In this document: piece by piece, positions 25,842-37,868 of the stretch
Numbering within the stretch: the first letter of the stretch is position 1
Layout: the number at the start of each line of letters is the position of its first letter
Assembly (NCBI GenBank): GCA_963853835.1
Contig: OY970824.1
Span: 66,482,884 to 66,546,883, forward strand
Source of the DNA: Calendula officinalis
Lineage: Eukaryota > Streptophyta > Magnoliopsida > Asterales > Asteraceae
Direction: 5' to 3'
DNA length: 64,000 nt
Notes under the pieces: model-generated
The model's database searches: none
What the model was told of the DNA's origin: nothing
The model's input: only the letters and a program-made list of their open reading frames with translations
Position numbers and translations under genes: made by a program

Positions 25842-26965
25842 CCAACTACAAAATTATCAAAGTTATACACATAATATATTATTTCACATAGACCTTACTT
25901 ATACCTGTTTCGAAAAGAACTGACACTGAACTGCGGGGGAAAATTGAATTGTTTCATTTTATAACGTTTTGGTTCAGGAATCAACACTCTACTTGGGTTC
26001 AAATCATACTCACCCTTCCGAACACATTCAACAACTTTCACGACAAAGGAATATCATATTTGCTAGCACAATCTTAATTTTCATATCTAAACCTTCCACA
26101 AGCACTTACACTTTCTTTACTCCATTTTGGGATGAATTTTGTGGCAAATTGTGCCTCCGGATTAAACACCGTTTAATATTCGTCTAACAACATTGTTCCT
26201 AATCTAATTTCCAAGAATTCTTTCTCAATCCTTGTTCTCATCTCACTAGAACTATATTAATCAAGAAAACGAACTATAAACGATTATCAAATCATATGAT
26301 CCTCTTCTTCCTCGCTTAATATTTTATACAAACTATTCATCAGATCAACGCCTTTCCTGAAAGCCTAGCGGTCACATAACATTTTGATCTTCCCCGTAGA
26401 CATGTGATACATAGAATACCTTGTCTGTGTTTTCAATACTCAACAACGCCTCTACAGGATCAGGCACACCCGCAAATTCGATAGCTTCACTGCTACGAAA
26501 GGTTTTAAAGGATATTGCCCCAAATTTCTTACTTAAAGATTCAATCACCACATTAGCCTTCGACTTACTTTTCTCTCCTTTTTTAAGTTATTCAAACATA
26601 GAACGAGCCGTATTAACAATTCTACTCATCAATCTCTCTTCACAACAAACACTTGTTCCTCTTTCATTTAACAAAGTTGTTTCATGCCTCAAGATAAGCA
26701 TGAAATTTCCCTTCATTCAGAAACCCCATGATCACATTTACCACATCTTTGATCCATGATTTACCGAAATTTAGGTCCACACAATTATATCATTAATCAT
26801 ACCATTTCCTATTGATAACCCTTTACCCATTTTCTAGACTTAAACCTATGGTTTGTATCCATCCTAAACCCATAATCCATACACTTCCACCATCAACACC
26901 TAAGTTTGAGTCTAAGCACCGCAATGATACCTAGTTCACTCAAACTAATGCTCTGATACCATATT
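25842..26965 (-). pseudogene. element A interior, 5' part with gag remnant
   Basis: Minus-strand translation around 26390-26620 gives KANVVIESLSKKFGAIS and EFAGVPDPVEALLSIENTDK, resembling the FxGxxDPxxAxxWLxxIE segment of Ty3/gypsy gag. Stops and frame changes follow, so it is not intact. The primer site TGGTATCAGAGCA is at 26949-26961. Confidence 0.6.
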
Positions 26966-29243
26966 TGTAACGACCGGGCCAAGAAATCCCACCAATCAAA
27001 ACGAACAACTTTCTAATAACTATCTAATTACAATTAACCATTCTAAACAGATAACAACTATACAAAATACAACAAACGGGCCAAGATCTCACTACCAACA
27101 AAGACTATGGATACAAACCAACTAACTACATAATTGGAATACAAAACTACCCAACTCCCACATACCTAAATATATGCCCGAAGTATAACCTCTAAGCCTC
27201 CGATCAACTTCAAGATCTTATATGCTTACTCTTATCTTTTCCTGTAAAAAGTTAGTCCACTAAACGGGTAAGCTACAACGAGCTTAGTGAGTTCATAAAG
27301 TACAAAATAATACTAGCATTATATACAAAACAAAGAAATAATAACATATAAAATGGTATAAAACTATTTAAGTAATTCATATTATAGCAAGTACACATCA
27401 ATGCATAACTGACCGAAAAGCTTTACAACTTAACATGAGATTTACCGAGAATCCATCATAGCCGAGTATCAACACTTATCCGGGATCAACAAGAATCACT
27501 GAATGACTGACATTGAGAATACAACTATATCGCAAGAATCAACAAGAGTTTGCAAGATAATAAACACAATTGAGAACCAATCACCGAATCAACACTCCAC
27601 GAGAATCATCACTTAACCACCGGAACCGATAGACAATACCGCATCATGAACCAATGAGATCTCAATACCATCCAAACGAATCAAAGTGCGTCATTCCCCC
27701 TTAGGCCATTAGGGAATGAGGCCGATGAAGGTGATCAAGGCACCCCTAACCGAGTCCATGATCCAGCTTCACCACCACGGTCCATACCACTCCTCCGCCA
27801 GGTACTCCCGCGTCCACCGCTCAACATATTACACAAAGTAATACTCAAGCCGCCGTGGGTCCTCACGAAACGAAATTATCTCTCAAGGAATTCGTACGGG
27901 TAACTCATATTCGATATCAAACGAAACAATAACAACAATGACTCCACGAGACCGGAACAATGGGATTACCACAACCCGAATCAATAAAAATGCATCTCAT
28001 ACTAGAGCAATCCAACCGAGACGTAACACAAGGAATTTATACGACATGAATCGATATCAAGTGAGACACTTCAAGGATATTCCATCAATCAAGACATCTA
28101 TCAAAAGATTATACACAAGGCATACTACAAATAATCACTATATTCTTACAAGTCAATACACATAGCAAAAGTCTATTAATGAGTCAAACTTCATTTAATC
28201 ATATTACAGTCAAATCACTAGAATTACCAATTCAACGTTCTAGGCATCGCATATGTGATAATAATAAACCAAATAACAATCAAACAAGTAGCATTTAAAT
28301 ATATAACTACTAGTATACATTTGTACATAGATGAACTCACCTGGGATCAAGCAATTTCCAACACAAGCCACGAACTCCTTTAACCACAATTCCAATGTCA
28401 CCGATCAATGTAATCACCACAATCTTCCAATTGATTACCTATCATAATTATACACATCTCATTCAATATTCTAATCCATAATCACAACTAGAATAAACCC
28501 TAATCACCAATTTCCCCCAAATTGATGATGAACCAAACCCTAGACCATCAATCTATCTAAAATTGTGCATAATCACATTATAACTACGAATCTCATAGCT
28601 AGATACTTGATATGTTAACATACAACATCAATTTCAGATTTGTGATCCAAACCCTAACCTAAGGTTCAACATTCCACCCAAATTTTTACCCAATTTAATA
28701 CATGCATGAACAAAAACTAAGCATAATACCTTTATAGCTTGAACTTATGATGAAAACCCCTTAGATTTGCACCAAAATTCGTCCTTGATTCAACAAAATC
28801 GCCTGAAGATCGTACCAAACCGTAAGAAGAAGGAAAATGAGCTGAAATGGGGAAAAATCCCGATTTTATGTCTAATCTGCACAAGATAGCGCCGCTATCT
28901 GCCCAAGATAGCGCCGCTATCTCGACCCCGCGTTAAATAGCGCCGCTATTTCCAGAGATAGCGCCGCTATCTCTAAATTTTTCGCGTTTTCCCCTTAGCT
29001 ATTTCGAGTTGCTGTTCCAAATTTGCCCAAGATAGCGCCGCTATCTATGGATAGCGCCGCTATCTACCCAGAATGCTGCAATTTTCAGCTTTTCTCCCAT
29101 TTTAACTTATCCCATTTAATCAATTACCCAAAACACAGATTTTTAACAATACTTCCATCTAACAAAACTTATTACCTTATCATTTACCAGTTATTATCAA
29201 TCTTAAAAATTTCCAACTCTCAAAATAAAACACGTATGTTACA
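26966..29243 (-). repeat. LTR of element A (5' LTR)
   Basis: 2,278 bp, same length as the left LTR, followed by TSD TAAAG. The palindrome array (about 28883-29066) has all copies intact. Confidence 0.88.
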
Positions 29244-30710
29244 TAAAGTTCGTCCTTATAAATATAAATATAGTTTGTTTTAAAACAATATGATGTGGTT
29301 AAAAGCGCCAAAACAATGTTTATTAAAAGTCTAATTTTAGGTGTCCACTCATTAGTGATTATATGGGCATGGTTGGTGGTTTTGCATATATTACTTTATT
29401 CTTAATTCTTAATTATATTATAATCCGGGTTTCACTGTCATGATCGTGTAGGCTTAGCATTAATCTTCATTGAGATGGGCGTTTTTATTAATATAATATG
29501 AAACACATACCCCGTAAATATAAATAAATAGATGAATATACAATATACGTATACACATATATGCTAGTTTATAAAAATCAATATAATTAGTGTTTCTATA
29601 TTCAAATTAAATTGTCACGTACATATATGTTGGTTTGTTACTACAATGTTAATATAGTTAAAAGGTTCGGAAATGTTAATAGTTAGGTCGTGTACTGTGT
29701 ACATTTCATACGTAAGCTCAGACATTGATGTAGAGTAAAAAACAAAAAATAAATATCGGTCCCGTTGATTCTTAAAATACCCAGGTGAATCTATTCGAAA
29801 ACCATGTTTATTAAAAAAAAGTGTCATGGATTTATTCAAATTGGTTCAACTCAAGCACACAAATTTTTTATGAGAAAAATAAACTTTCATAAAATTCAGA
29901 ACTAAAACTTTCAGTATGTCAAACAAATGCTAAATAAGGTTTAGATTTTCAAACGGGTTAAAAAGATAAACGGGCCAAAAACTGACACAAACAAAATCTA
30001 AAAATTAAACAAAAATGGATTTGGACCTTAAGTAACAAAAAGACATGTTACTCGAAATTTAGGCTTGCATCAGACTTCCTAAAGACCATTGAATGGGAAT
30101 GCCCTTGATAAGGAATATTAATATAGTTAAAAAAATGCATTTTCAAATGGTAACCCTATATACAGTGAACCGACAAATAGTATCATAAAAATACTAATAA
30201 TTTCTTTTAAATCATAAATATCCATATGATTTCCGACCATAATGAGTATGCTACGACATCTATACCAAAAACAGAGAAGCAAAGCGGTTATATATGCTTG
30301 TAGTTGTCCATTATATTACAACCTTTATTTAACATATGGTAGGTATTCTTAGTTTTTGTTGCTAAGATGCAACATTTAAGGGGAGTGTACATGTGCCTAA
30401 AAAGGTTAGCTAATTACCCGACTATGTGTTTTGGTTAACAAAGAAAAATAATTGATGTATCTTTTAAAGCATCAGGTATGGTAACTTAGGTCATTTCATT
30501 ATGTCAACACCACTTAATCATTCTCATGTTCATATTTACATACCAAAATACATTCCCATCACTAAAGTCATTATGTTCTTTTTGAAACTCATCATTCACA
30601 CACAAAAATTCTCATTTTTCATATTTGATGTGTTTAAGTTGCCTGACATGATAGTCATTTCACACAAAAAAAATAAAAAAACTCACTTTATTACATCCCT
30701 TTTTTTTCCC

Positions 30711-30812
30711 TTCATATTTGCTACTGATATAAGAGGGTTGAGTATTTGAGACTCACCATTCAATTTTTTTTTTTGAACTCAACCCTTTTATATCAAAGTA
30801 GCAAATATGAAT
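30711..30812. repeat. long imperfect hairpin
   Basis: Left arm TTCATATTTGCTACTGATAT (30711 onward), followed by AAGAGGGTTGAGT. The right arm ACTCAACCCTTTTATATCAA (30777 onward) continues GTAGCAAATATGAA. The arms are about 33 bases with a loop of about 33 bases containing a T tract. Confidence 0.75.
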
Positions 30813-30831
30813 TGAAATACTATAAATTTCT

Positions 30832-31165
30832 CACTAAGAGAAGGGGGTATGGACGTATGGTAGCGGGCCCCCTCCGCCACTTGCTGATTTGGCAACATTT
30901 TCACCCTCGCCACCACACCGTGGTGTGGGGTGAGTGAGGGACTTCGTGGTTGCGGGCTTGCAGCAACGGAGAAGAGAGGAGAGAGAATGTAATTTTTAAG
31001 GCTATTTTATGAGTGAGAGGTATTTTGGTGGGTCATAAAGGAGTATTATTGGTTAGTTATGGTATAGAGGGTATTTGGGGTTTTGAATGTGAAATAATGA
31101 TGTGCCACTGAGGTGGCACTTATTTGGAGCTTTGGCTAGAGCCACCACACCTGAACCTCTAATGA
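30832..31165. mobile_element. possible MITE
   Basis: The block is G/C-richer than its surroundings. Its left end GGGGGTATGGACGTATGGTA is loosely inverted relative to GCCACCACACCTGAACCTC at the right end. An internal CCACACCGTGGTGTGG palindrome is present. No clear target duplication. Confidence 0.3.
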
Positions 31166-32239
31166 TCGTTTTACATATTAAACGAATAAAATTTGAACAA
31201 GTGTCACTTGTAATTAGCCCACAGATTTGGGTTAGACCATAACGACATTTTTAAGTAATTAATGGAGGGCTTTTGAGGCACTACATCCTTATTGGAGATG
31301 AAGAGGATTGCTTAAACTAATCATCAAAAGACTCAAATACCTACAAACTTTATGCCTTTTTATTTTTATATTGATCATGGTTCATAGGAAGTTACAAAAA
31401 TAACTTGGTACAAGTAGTACATCAATACATGCTATTTTTTATTTTTTATTTATCATCGTATTCATCTTTTGGACCACATCATCCACGATATTTATATTAA
31501 TCAAAGGCTACGACAACATTTAGCATGGTAACAATCGATTTTTTTGAATATTTGGCTGTGAAGGGGTATATTGGTGGCTCCAAAAATATATAATGACTTG
31601 TGTTATGGATGAAAGAGTATATTTGTATGTAAAAAAGATAATATTGAGGTGATAATAAAATGGCATTGAGGTGATCTAGCTAGATATAACTAATCATATA
31701 TATTATACGACAATTGAATATACAACACATGTATCACGGCACTTGGCTTTATGCTTTGAACTACTGCCAAACATGTGTAAAGTACTTTTAAATTCAGTAA
31801 TTCATAGTGTTTACCATCTTTCTAAGACATGATTTTCTCAAACATCTGATGTATTATCGGTTTACGTGACCAGGGTCAACATTATATTTGGATAAGATGT
31901 AGCCTTCCAAGAACTCGTATTCTAGAAATTTGTTATTCTTTTAAGATACATGATTCCTTTAAAAAGAGTATTCTCGTTTATAACGGTCTTTTTGATGTGG
32001 TCAAATTTTGCTTATTATGTACATGATATAATTATCTTCGCAACGTTTTCGAACTTTCTCCTCATCATCTGGTAATGTTTATCAAACGAAGGGAATAAAG
32101 ACCTTCCATATTATCTTCACGGGTGTGTATATGAGGTGAAACCAACATTAATGTAATATTAATACACAAATGAACTGTAGCCACTGCAAACTATAGTCAT
32201 GTTTATTTTACTCATTCAACTTTGTACGAAGTAATAAAT

Positions 32240-32460
32240 AATTATGATTTAGTCGGATTTGATCTTTAAAAATGTGAAATTTTCAAGAGATCTTAGGTTC
32301 AATCCTTAAGAGCAAATAAAAACCTCCTTATGGCTACAGAGGTTCTCCCGCAGTGATTCCAGGCTACCCGCAAAATATGTGAACTCCTTATGATTAGTCG
32401 GCTTACAAAGAGATTCAGAACCACTTAAGTTAAATAAAAATAAATTGTAATACAACTCCA
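32240..32460 (+). mobile_element. possible SINE fragment
   Basis: A tRNA-like head with B-box-like AGGTTCAATCC near 32288 is followed by the unrelated body CAGAGGTTCTCCCGCAGTGA. Ends and target duplications are unclear. Confidence 0.35.
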
Positions 32461-32511
32461 TAACTGATTTTGCAGCTTAACTTCATATTTTGTGTGTTAT
32501 GTACATGTGTA

Positions 32512-32735
32512 CGAGTCAGTTGGTGTGGATTAAGTAGCCACTAAGAGAAACCATTGGGGGTTTTCCTTCATAAAGTCTCGGGTTCGAATTTTACTGAAGG
32601 CTTTTCCTCAGGTGAATAGGTTGTGGGGTTTATTCCCCATATGTGGAGGGTTCGAGAGAAGGCATACTGCCCCTTGTGAATAACAATATCTAGACTCGAA
32701 CCATTAACTTACTAACTTGCGGTTAAAAAAAAAGA
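32512..32735 (+). mobile_element. tRNA-derived SINE
   Basis: About 224 bp. It has an A-box-like AGTTGGTGTGG near the start and a B box GGTTCGAATTT near 32581, and it ends in an A9 tail. It is flanked by near-identical 13-bp repeats, ATGTACATGTGTA (32499-32511) and ATGTACGTGTGTA (32736-32748), which fit a retroposition target-site duplication. Confidence 0.7.
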
Positions 32736-33189
32736 ATGTACGTGTGTATGACAATGACCTTTATTGGTATAAGCGCACAAACTCATACAACCGAACTTAT
32801 AATTCCAGTGTTGACCTTAATTTTAGCGATACATTGCATGCAGGCGAGGTTTGTTTTGAGCTTTACAAAAGGAAAGAAAAAAAAAAACTTTAGAAAGCAT
32901 ACAACACAAAATATATAAAATGGTTGATTCCTACATTACTTATTTCAATACTTGATTTATCAAATTTATAGTTATACCATAATGCATATCAGTTACAAAA
33001 TATATAGGTGTCTGTACCCAAGATTAGTATTAATCCAAAAATTAGTTTTAAAATTAAAACAGTATGATAATTTTTATTACTAATTTTAAAATTTATTAAT
33101 GAAATATGAAGTTAGTTTAATTACTTACAAAAAAGCTTTTTACAATCTAAGCATTTTATAACTACCTTTCTTACCAGATATAGGGGGTT

Positions 33190-34135
33190 TTTGGGAGAAC
33201 TCGTTTAGGGTGTTTATGAGCTTTTAAGTTTATCTAAGTTTAATAAGTATTACTAAAGGTTTGGTTGAACACATAAACTTATGCTGATAAGCTTATTTAG
33301 GGGGTCTTATATAAGCAATTTTGGAGGGGATTATTATTTTATTTAGGATTTTTACCTCATTATCCCCTTATTTCATCAATCAAACATTTTTTATACAAGC
33401 ACAACTAAACCAAATAATTGAGCTTATTAACTTATTAAAAATGTAATTTTTAGTCATTTTACAATTAATTTATATAATCTCTTCCAAACACTTTATTTAA
33501 CAAAAACTTTTTAATTTAAATAAGCTCATAGAGAAACGTTCAAGGAGGTCAATCATTATTACGAAGTCCCGAAGAACAAATCTCAACCATTGACCAATAA
33601 GATATAATGATCAAGATTAATTACATATTTTATACATGAAGGGGTATTTTGGTCATTTGGCACTTAAAAAAATTTCGATTTTTTATTTTTATTTATATTA
33701 TTATTTTTCATTAAAAAATAATATTTAATTTAATAATTACATGTAGTACTTAATCACATGTGATTTTAGTGTAAAATCACATGTGATTGTATATTTAGTC
33801 ACATTTGATGTTTTAGTTCAAATACATGTGATTCAGTATGCAATCACATTATGTGTTATTAATGAAAAAAATAATAACTTTTTAAAAAAAATTAAAAAGA
33901 AATAAAATTATAAAATTAAAAATTAAAAAAAATATTTTTTTAAACACATGACCAAAATACCCCCAGTGTATAAAATATGTAATTAATCTTGACCATTAGA
34001 TTTTATTGATCAATGGTTGAGATTTGTTCCTCGAGACTTCGTAAAAATGATGGAACTCCTTGAACGTAACTCTAAGCTCATAAACTAATAAGCACAATCT
34101 TTTTAAATAAGCTTTCCCAAACACCTCCTTAGCAA
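33190..34135. mobile_element. older DNA-transposon/MITE, host of the nested MITE
   Basis: The left end (GGGGGTTTTTGGGAGAACTC) and right end (reverse complement AGGAGGTGTTTGGGAAAGCT) are diverged inverted repeats. AGCTTATTT/AAGCTCATA-type motifs occur along both arms. Its centre is interrupted by the Mutator-type MITE at 33531-34073. Confidence 0.45.
33531..34073. mobile_element. Mutator-type MITE with 9-bp target duplication
   Basis: Flanked by AAGCTCATA at 33522-33530 and 34074-34082. Long terminal inverted repeats (over 100 bp) start ACGTTCAAGGAG and include CTCAACCATTGACCAATAAG and GGGGTATTTTGGTCAT on the left, with reverse complements on the right. Long TIRs plus a 9-bp duplication are Mutator-like features. 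The core has repeated AATCACATGTGATT palindromes. Confidence 0.75.
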
Positions 34136-34786
34136 AAATGCCTCTGTGCCATGTGTTACTTCAACAAACATCTCGAACAATACACTGTTTTTCTCATATT
34201 TTAAGTACATGTAACGATATAGAGGAATAAGATTATGCCTAACAAATACGGGTCAAGTTGAAGTCATTAATACAGTTCCAAAATGACCAAGTTGGCTTGA
34301 TTTACAATCATTTATTATCTAACTTTTACTTCTTTATTTTACATATAAATTTATGGTTTATAATTATCAAATAAACATTTACATTATTCTTTTGTAAACA
34401 GAGTACTTCTTGTAAGGACCAAACTACAAAATGACCACTTTAAACATCATTTACAACCAAACCTTCCAAATTAACCAAAATACAAGCTTTAAACATAAAT
34501 TACCAAAAGAAATCATACATGCCATGAACCGACTATCTATACCGGATACAAACCAACTAAACCACCTCAAAAGATATACTTCAATATACCACAAAATTAT
34601 ACCAAACGTGTAAGCTATAAGCTAATCCAACTCCACTAGCTACTCACTCTTGCCCTTGCCTTTATCTATCCCTGAAAAATGGTGACAACTAAACGTGTAA
34701 GCTATAAAAGCTTAGTGAGTTCCACAATGTATAAGGTTATACTAAATAATTATATAATCAAAATAAGAAAACAAACCAATGGCAAC

Positions 34787-35020
34787 TGATGTGATAAAAC
34801 TAGTTATAAAATATCGTACTAATTTACACCTAATCTAGACTACCACACTTGTAGGCAAGTATGACATAATCGCGGATAATATAGCTAAAGTAAGTAAACC
34901 AGGTATCGTTTCCTCAGGGAACGGTTAAGCTGACTCATAAATAAAGTATTTTCCTTACAAAACAAGTCTAAATTATATAATATTGGCGGATTTAAATATT
35001 TATAAATACGCCAATATCAA
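34787..35020 (-). repeat. internally deleted LTR of element D (3' LTR)
   Basis: It joins the first about 150 bp of the LTR (to GGTTAAGCTGACTC) directly to the last about 80 bp (ATAAATAAAGTATTTTCC onward). The middle 1.5 kb or so seen in the other LTR is missing. Confidence 0.8.
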
Positions 35021-35679
35021 GATGCCCACACTTGAACTTTGCTTGTCCTCAAGCAAATCATCATAAATAAAAACTTAATTAGCTAAATATCAAATCAACA
35101 TAATTGACAATTATCTCAATCATTATTCATACCCGCACAACAATTTTCAGAAGTTAGTACAATTTAGCAGTTAAAATTTTCACTATATTTTATGCCCAAG
35201 TGTGTGTAAGACATTAGCTAACTTTTCACAAATCTAATTAAATCCTTAACTATGCTAATTATACTACTTTTAACTTAAATCCTAATCAATCCTTGCATAA
35301 CCTATAAATACCATCTTTACGAAAATTACCCAACTAGTAAGGTTAAAAGAAGAAAATTTAGTTTATTTATTCATTTCATAGCTCATTTGCTTTATTTATT
35401 CATGCTTTGCATGCTTATTTGTTTTATTTATTTTTTTTTTCATTTCTTTCATACATGCTTTGCATGTTTATTAATTAATTAATTAATTTGTTTAGAAGAG
35501 AGAACCGCAACTTTCTTTGAGCACCCGCGTAAAAGACTTTCAGCCAACATATCCAGGTCAGTTGACCTTAAAATGCTAGGTTTAAAGGACCCCGCGAGCT
35601 TACTTGTCGGGAACCTAAGGCCGGTTAATTGTTCTCCCTAAGTATTTAATTAGGTATTTATTCAAGAACCTAAGGCCGG
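35021..35679 (-). other. element D 3' untranslated interior
   Basis: Non-coding. It has a purine tract next to the LTR (CAAGTGTGGGCATC, minus strand), pyrimidine-rich repeats with ATGCTTTGCATG (35401-35470), and the direct repeat GAACCTAAGGCCGGTTAAT at about 35611 and 35665. Confidence 0.6.
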
Positions 35680-37698
35680 TTAATCGTCGGAAAATGTGGC
35701 ATCGATAATGTGTTCGTGGAGTTCTTTGAGAGTTGTGTTTTCGAGTCGAGAGAGGTGACTTTTGTACCGATCCTCATTGTCGAACTCTTCTAGAAAGGCA
35801 TACTCAAGATGAGTAGGTGGCGGTTTAAGTTCGAGAGTTGGATGGTTTTCGAGATTTGGTTTTGATTGGAAAACGTGCTCGAAATGAGTATGAGACGGTT
35901 TAGGTTCAAGATTCCGATGACTTTCAAGGATTGGAACTGGTTTGGGCTCCGGAGTCGGTTGATATTTGAGAGATGATTCTTTTTCAATATTCTTTTTTAG
36001 AGGGATTTGTTCGAAGACTCTGTCGGTCTTTTGGGCACCTGAGGCGTCAGCATATAGGAGTTCTTCGAGCTCTCTCATCATATCATCAGGGTGTATGGAA
36101 TCAGGCACATCACCCAGATTGTCATCATCATGATCATCAGACATCAAGAAATTTTCTAAATCAGCGGCGAGATCATCATTAGTGGATTCATCATGAAAGC
36201 AAGAATTATGAACAATGTCACGTGTAATAACTTTATCCTCCGGCTTATCTTCGGTCTTACTCTCCTCGAATTCCGCTTCTTCTTCTGATTTGTTCTCGTC
36301 GATATATAACAGCTCTATAACATCTTGGATGTCTTCCTCCTCGTCATCATCTTCAATTTCTGGCTCTTCTTCAGTTTGGGCTTCCTCCGTCACTGTGTCG
36401 TCTCTTGATGCTTCCTCTTCATCCTGTACATCAGATAATTCATTAGTTTTGACAAATGATGAACTTACCTGTTTAACATCTCGGGTAGTTATCATGTTCA
36501 CTTGAGCATAAGCATCAGGACTTCTCTTTGGGTTCCCCTGAGTTTTGTGAGGTATAACGCCTTGTGGTAGTTCAGATATTAATTGTGTCGTCATCCCTAC
36601 ATCTCGTTCCAAGTTCTGCACCGAGGCCTGTTGGTTTCTTGCAGATTGTCGTAGTTCCTCGTTCATCTTTTCCTGTCCGATTATAATTTTTTCCACAAGA
36701 TTTTCTAACGATGCTACTCTCGAGTCAGGGATTTCTCTTGGATCGGGGATGCTTTTATTAGGAGGATTGCCTTGATTCTGTTGGTATAAACCAGATTGGT
36801 CCTGACTTTGGGCATAATTGTAATTTCTATGCACTTCATCCTCGGTCATCATCGGTTTATCGCATCCAACCTGAAAAGCATGTAAAGAAGCAGTTAATTT
36901 ATCTATTTGTCGTTCAAATACCTTTTGGTTGTTTTTCAAGATTGCCACTTCTTCACGTGAAATTTCGTTAATGGCTTTGAATGGAGCTTTGTTTTGCATT
37001 GTTTGCTTGTCTAACGTCCATTCCAGGTTGTGCATTGCCATGTCTTCCGAAAGTTGGTAACCAGCAGTGGGGGTATTGTACCAGAATACACCTCCACTAG
37101 ATGAGTCGAGTGTTAAGCGAGATGTGTAATCTAATCCCCCGTAAAATATCTGAACAATGTTACCTTTCTGGAAACCGTGGTTCGGGCACGTTCTTACCAA
37201 CCTCTTGTACCTCTCCCAAGCTTCAGTTAGTGTTTCACATGCATCTTGTTGGAAAGTTATAATGTCAATTTTAATTTTTTCAGCTCTAGCCGGTGGAAAA
37301 TAACGCAGGATAAACCGGCTTCTAAGTTCGTCCCATGTAGTGATAGAATCTGGCTCCAATGATCTTAACCAGGCTTTTGCTTCTCCAACGAGGCTGAAGG
37401 GAAACAATCTGAGTCTGATTGCATCAGTTGATACTCCCTGTTGCTTAAACAATTCACAGATATCTAGGAAATCTTCTACGTGTTGGTAGGGATCATTGTA
37501 TATTTTACCGTCAAAATTTAGCTCACGGACCATGCTCAGAAATTGGCCCTTGATCTCAAAATCTACCCCCGTGATATCTGGTCTCCTAATAGCAGGAACA
37601 AGAGCTTTCGGTGCTATGTGCATTGTTATCCACATTGGTTGTTCTGCATCCCCCATTGAGTAATAACCTGTACAGAAAAATAAACTGCAAGGGAGCAA
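35680..37698 (-). CDS. retrotransposon gag polyprotein (Athila-like), element D
   Basis: A 672-aa open frame; the true start is probably MGDAEQP (about 37656), since the preceding 14 residues are unlike gag. The N-terminal half has the retrotransposon gag (Retrotrans_gag) domain: AKAWLRSLEP, ITTWDELRSRFILRYFPP, TLTEAWERYKRLVRTCPNHG and IFYGGL with a SSGGVF segment. These are the hallmarks of plant Athila/Tat gag, which forms the virus-like particle in the cytoplasm. The C-terminal half is very acidic (EEEPEIEDDDEEEDIQD) and proline-rich, with no CCHC knuckle. No protease or polymerase follows, so D is a gag-only derivative. Confidence 0.85.
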   Translation of the reverse strand: MLPCSLFFCTGYYSMGDAEQPMWITMHIAPKALVPAIRRPDITGVDFEIKGQFLSMVRELNFDGKIYNDPYQHVEDFLDICELFKQQGVSTDAIRLRLFPFSLVGEAKAWLRSLEPDSITTWDELRSRFILRYFPPARAEKIKIDIITFQQDACETLTEAWERYKRLVRTCPNHGFQKGNIVQIFYGGLDYTSRLTLDSSSGGVFWYNTPTAGYQLSEDMAMHNLEWTLDKQTMQNKAPFKAINEISREEVAILKNNQKVFERQIDKLTASLHAFQVGCDKPMMTEDEVHRNYNYAQSQDQSGLYQQNQGNPPNKSIPDPREIPDSRVASLENLVEKIIIGQEKMNEELRQSARNQQASVQNLERDVGMTTQLISELPQGVIPHKTQGNPKRSPDAYAQVNMITTRDVKQVSSSFVKTNELSDVQDEEEASRDDTVTEEAQTEEEPEIEDDDEEEDIQDVIELLYIDENKSEEEAEFEESKTEDKPEDKVITRDIVHNSCFHDESTNDDLAADLENFLMSDDHDDDNLGDVPDSIHPDDMMRELEELLYADASGAQKTDRVFEQIPLKKNIEKESSLKYQPTPEPKPVPILESHRNLEPKPSHTHFEHVFQSKPNLENHPTLELKPPPTHLEYAFLEEFDNEDRYKSHLSRLENTTLKELHEHIIDATFSDD

Positions 37699-37868
37699 AA
37701 CAAACTATAAAATGCACCTATGTGAAATAATAAAATATAAAAATTAAAACAAAAGAAATAAAGCAATTAACTCGTCCAAGAACAAGTTCCTAGAGGAGGA
37801 TCGATTAATAGACTAAGTTCTAATCTACAGAATCAAGCAACCATTCCCCGGCAGCGGCGCCAAAAACT

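Larger units (their letters stand above)
29249..34410. other. intergenic repeat-rich DNA between element A and solo LTR C
   Basis: No protein gene is supported. It contains a hairpin (30711-30812), a MITE-like block (30832-31165), two SINE-like copies (32240-32460, 32512-32735) and nested DNA-transposon remnants (33190-34135). The stretches 29250-30700 and 31170-32235 show nothing recognisable. Confidence 0.6.

Noticed and set aside
32560..32595. tRNA-like B box (GGTTCGAAT) as a tRNA gene
   Set aside because: No cloverleaf or CCA-type acceptor pairing; the poly-A tail and 13-bp flanking repeats fit a SINE instead.
36215..36505. Serine-rich 96-aa plus-strand ORF
   Set aside because: It is the antisense shadow of the acidic Glu/Asp stretch in the gag of element D.
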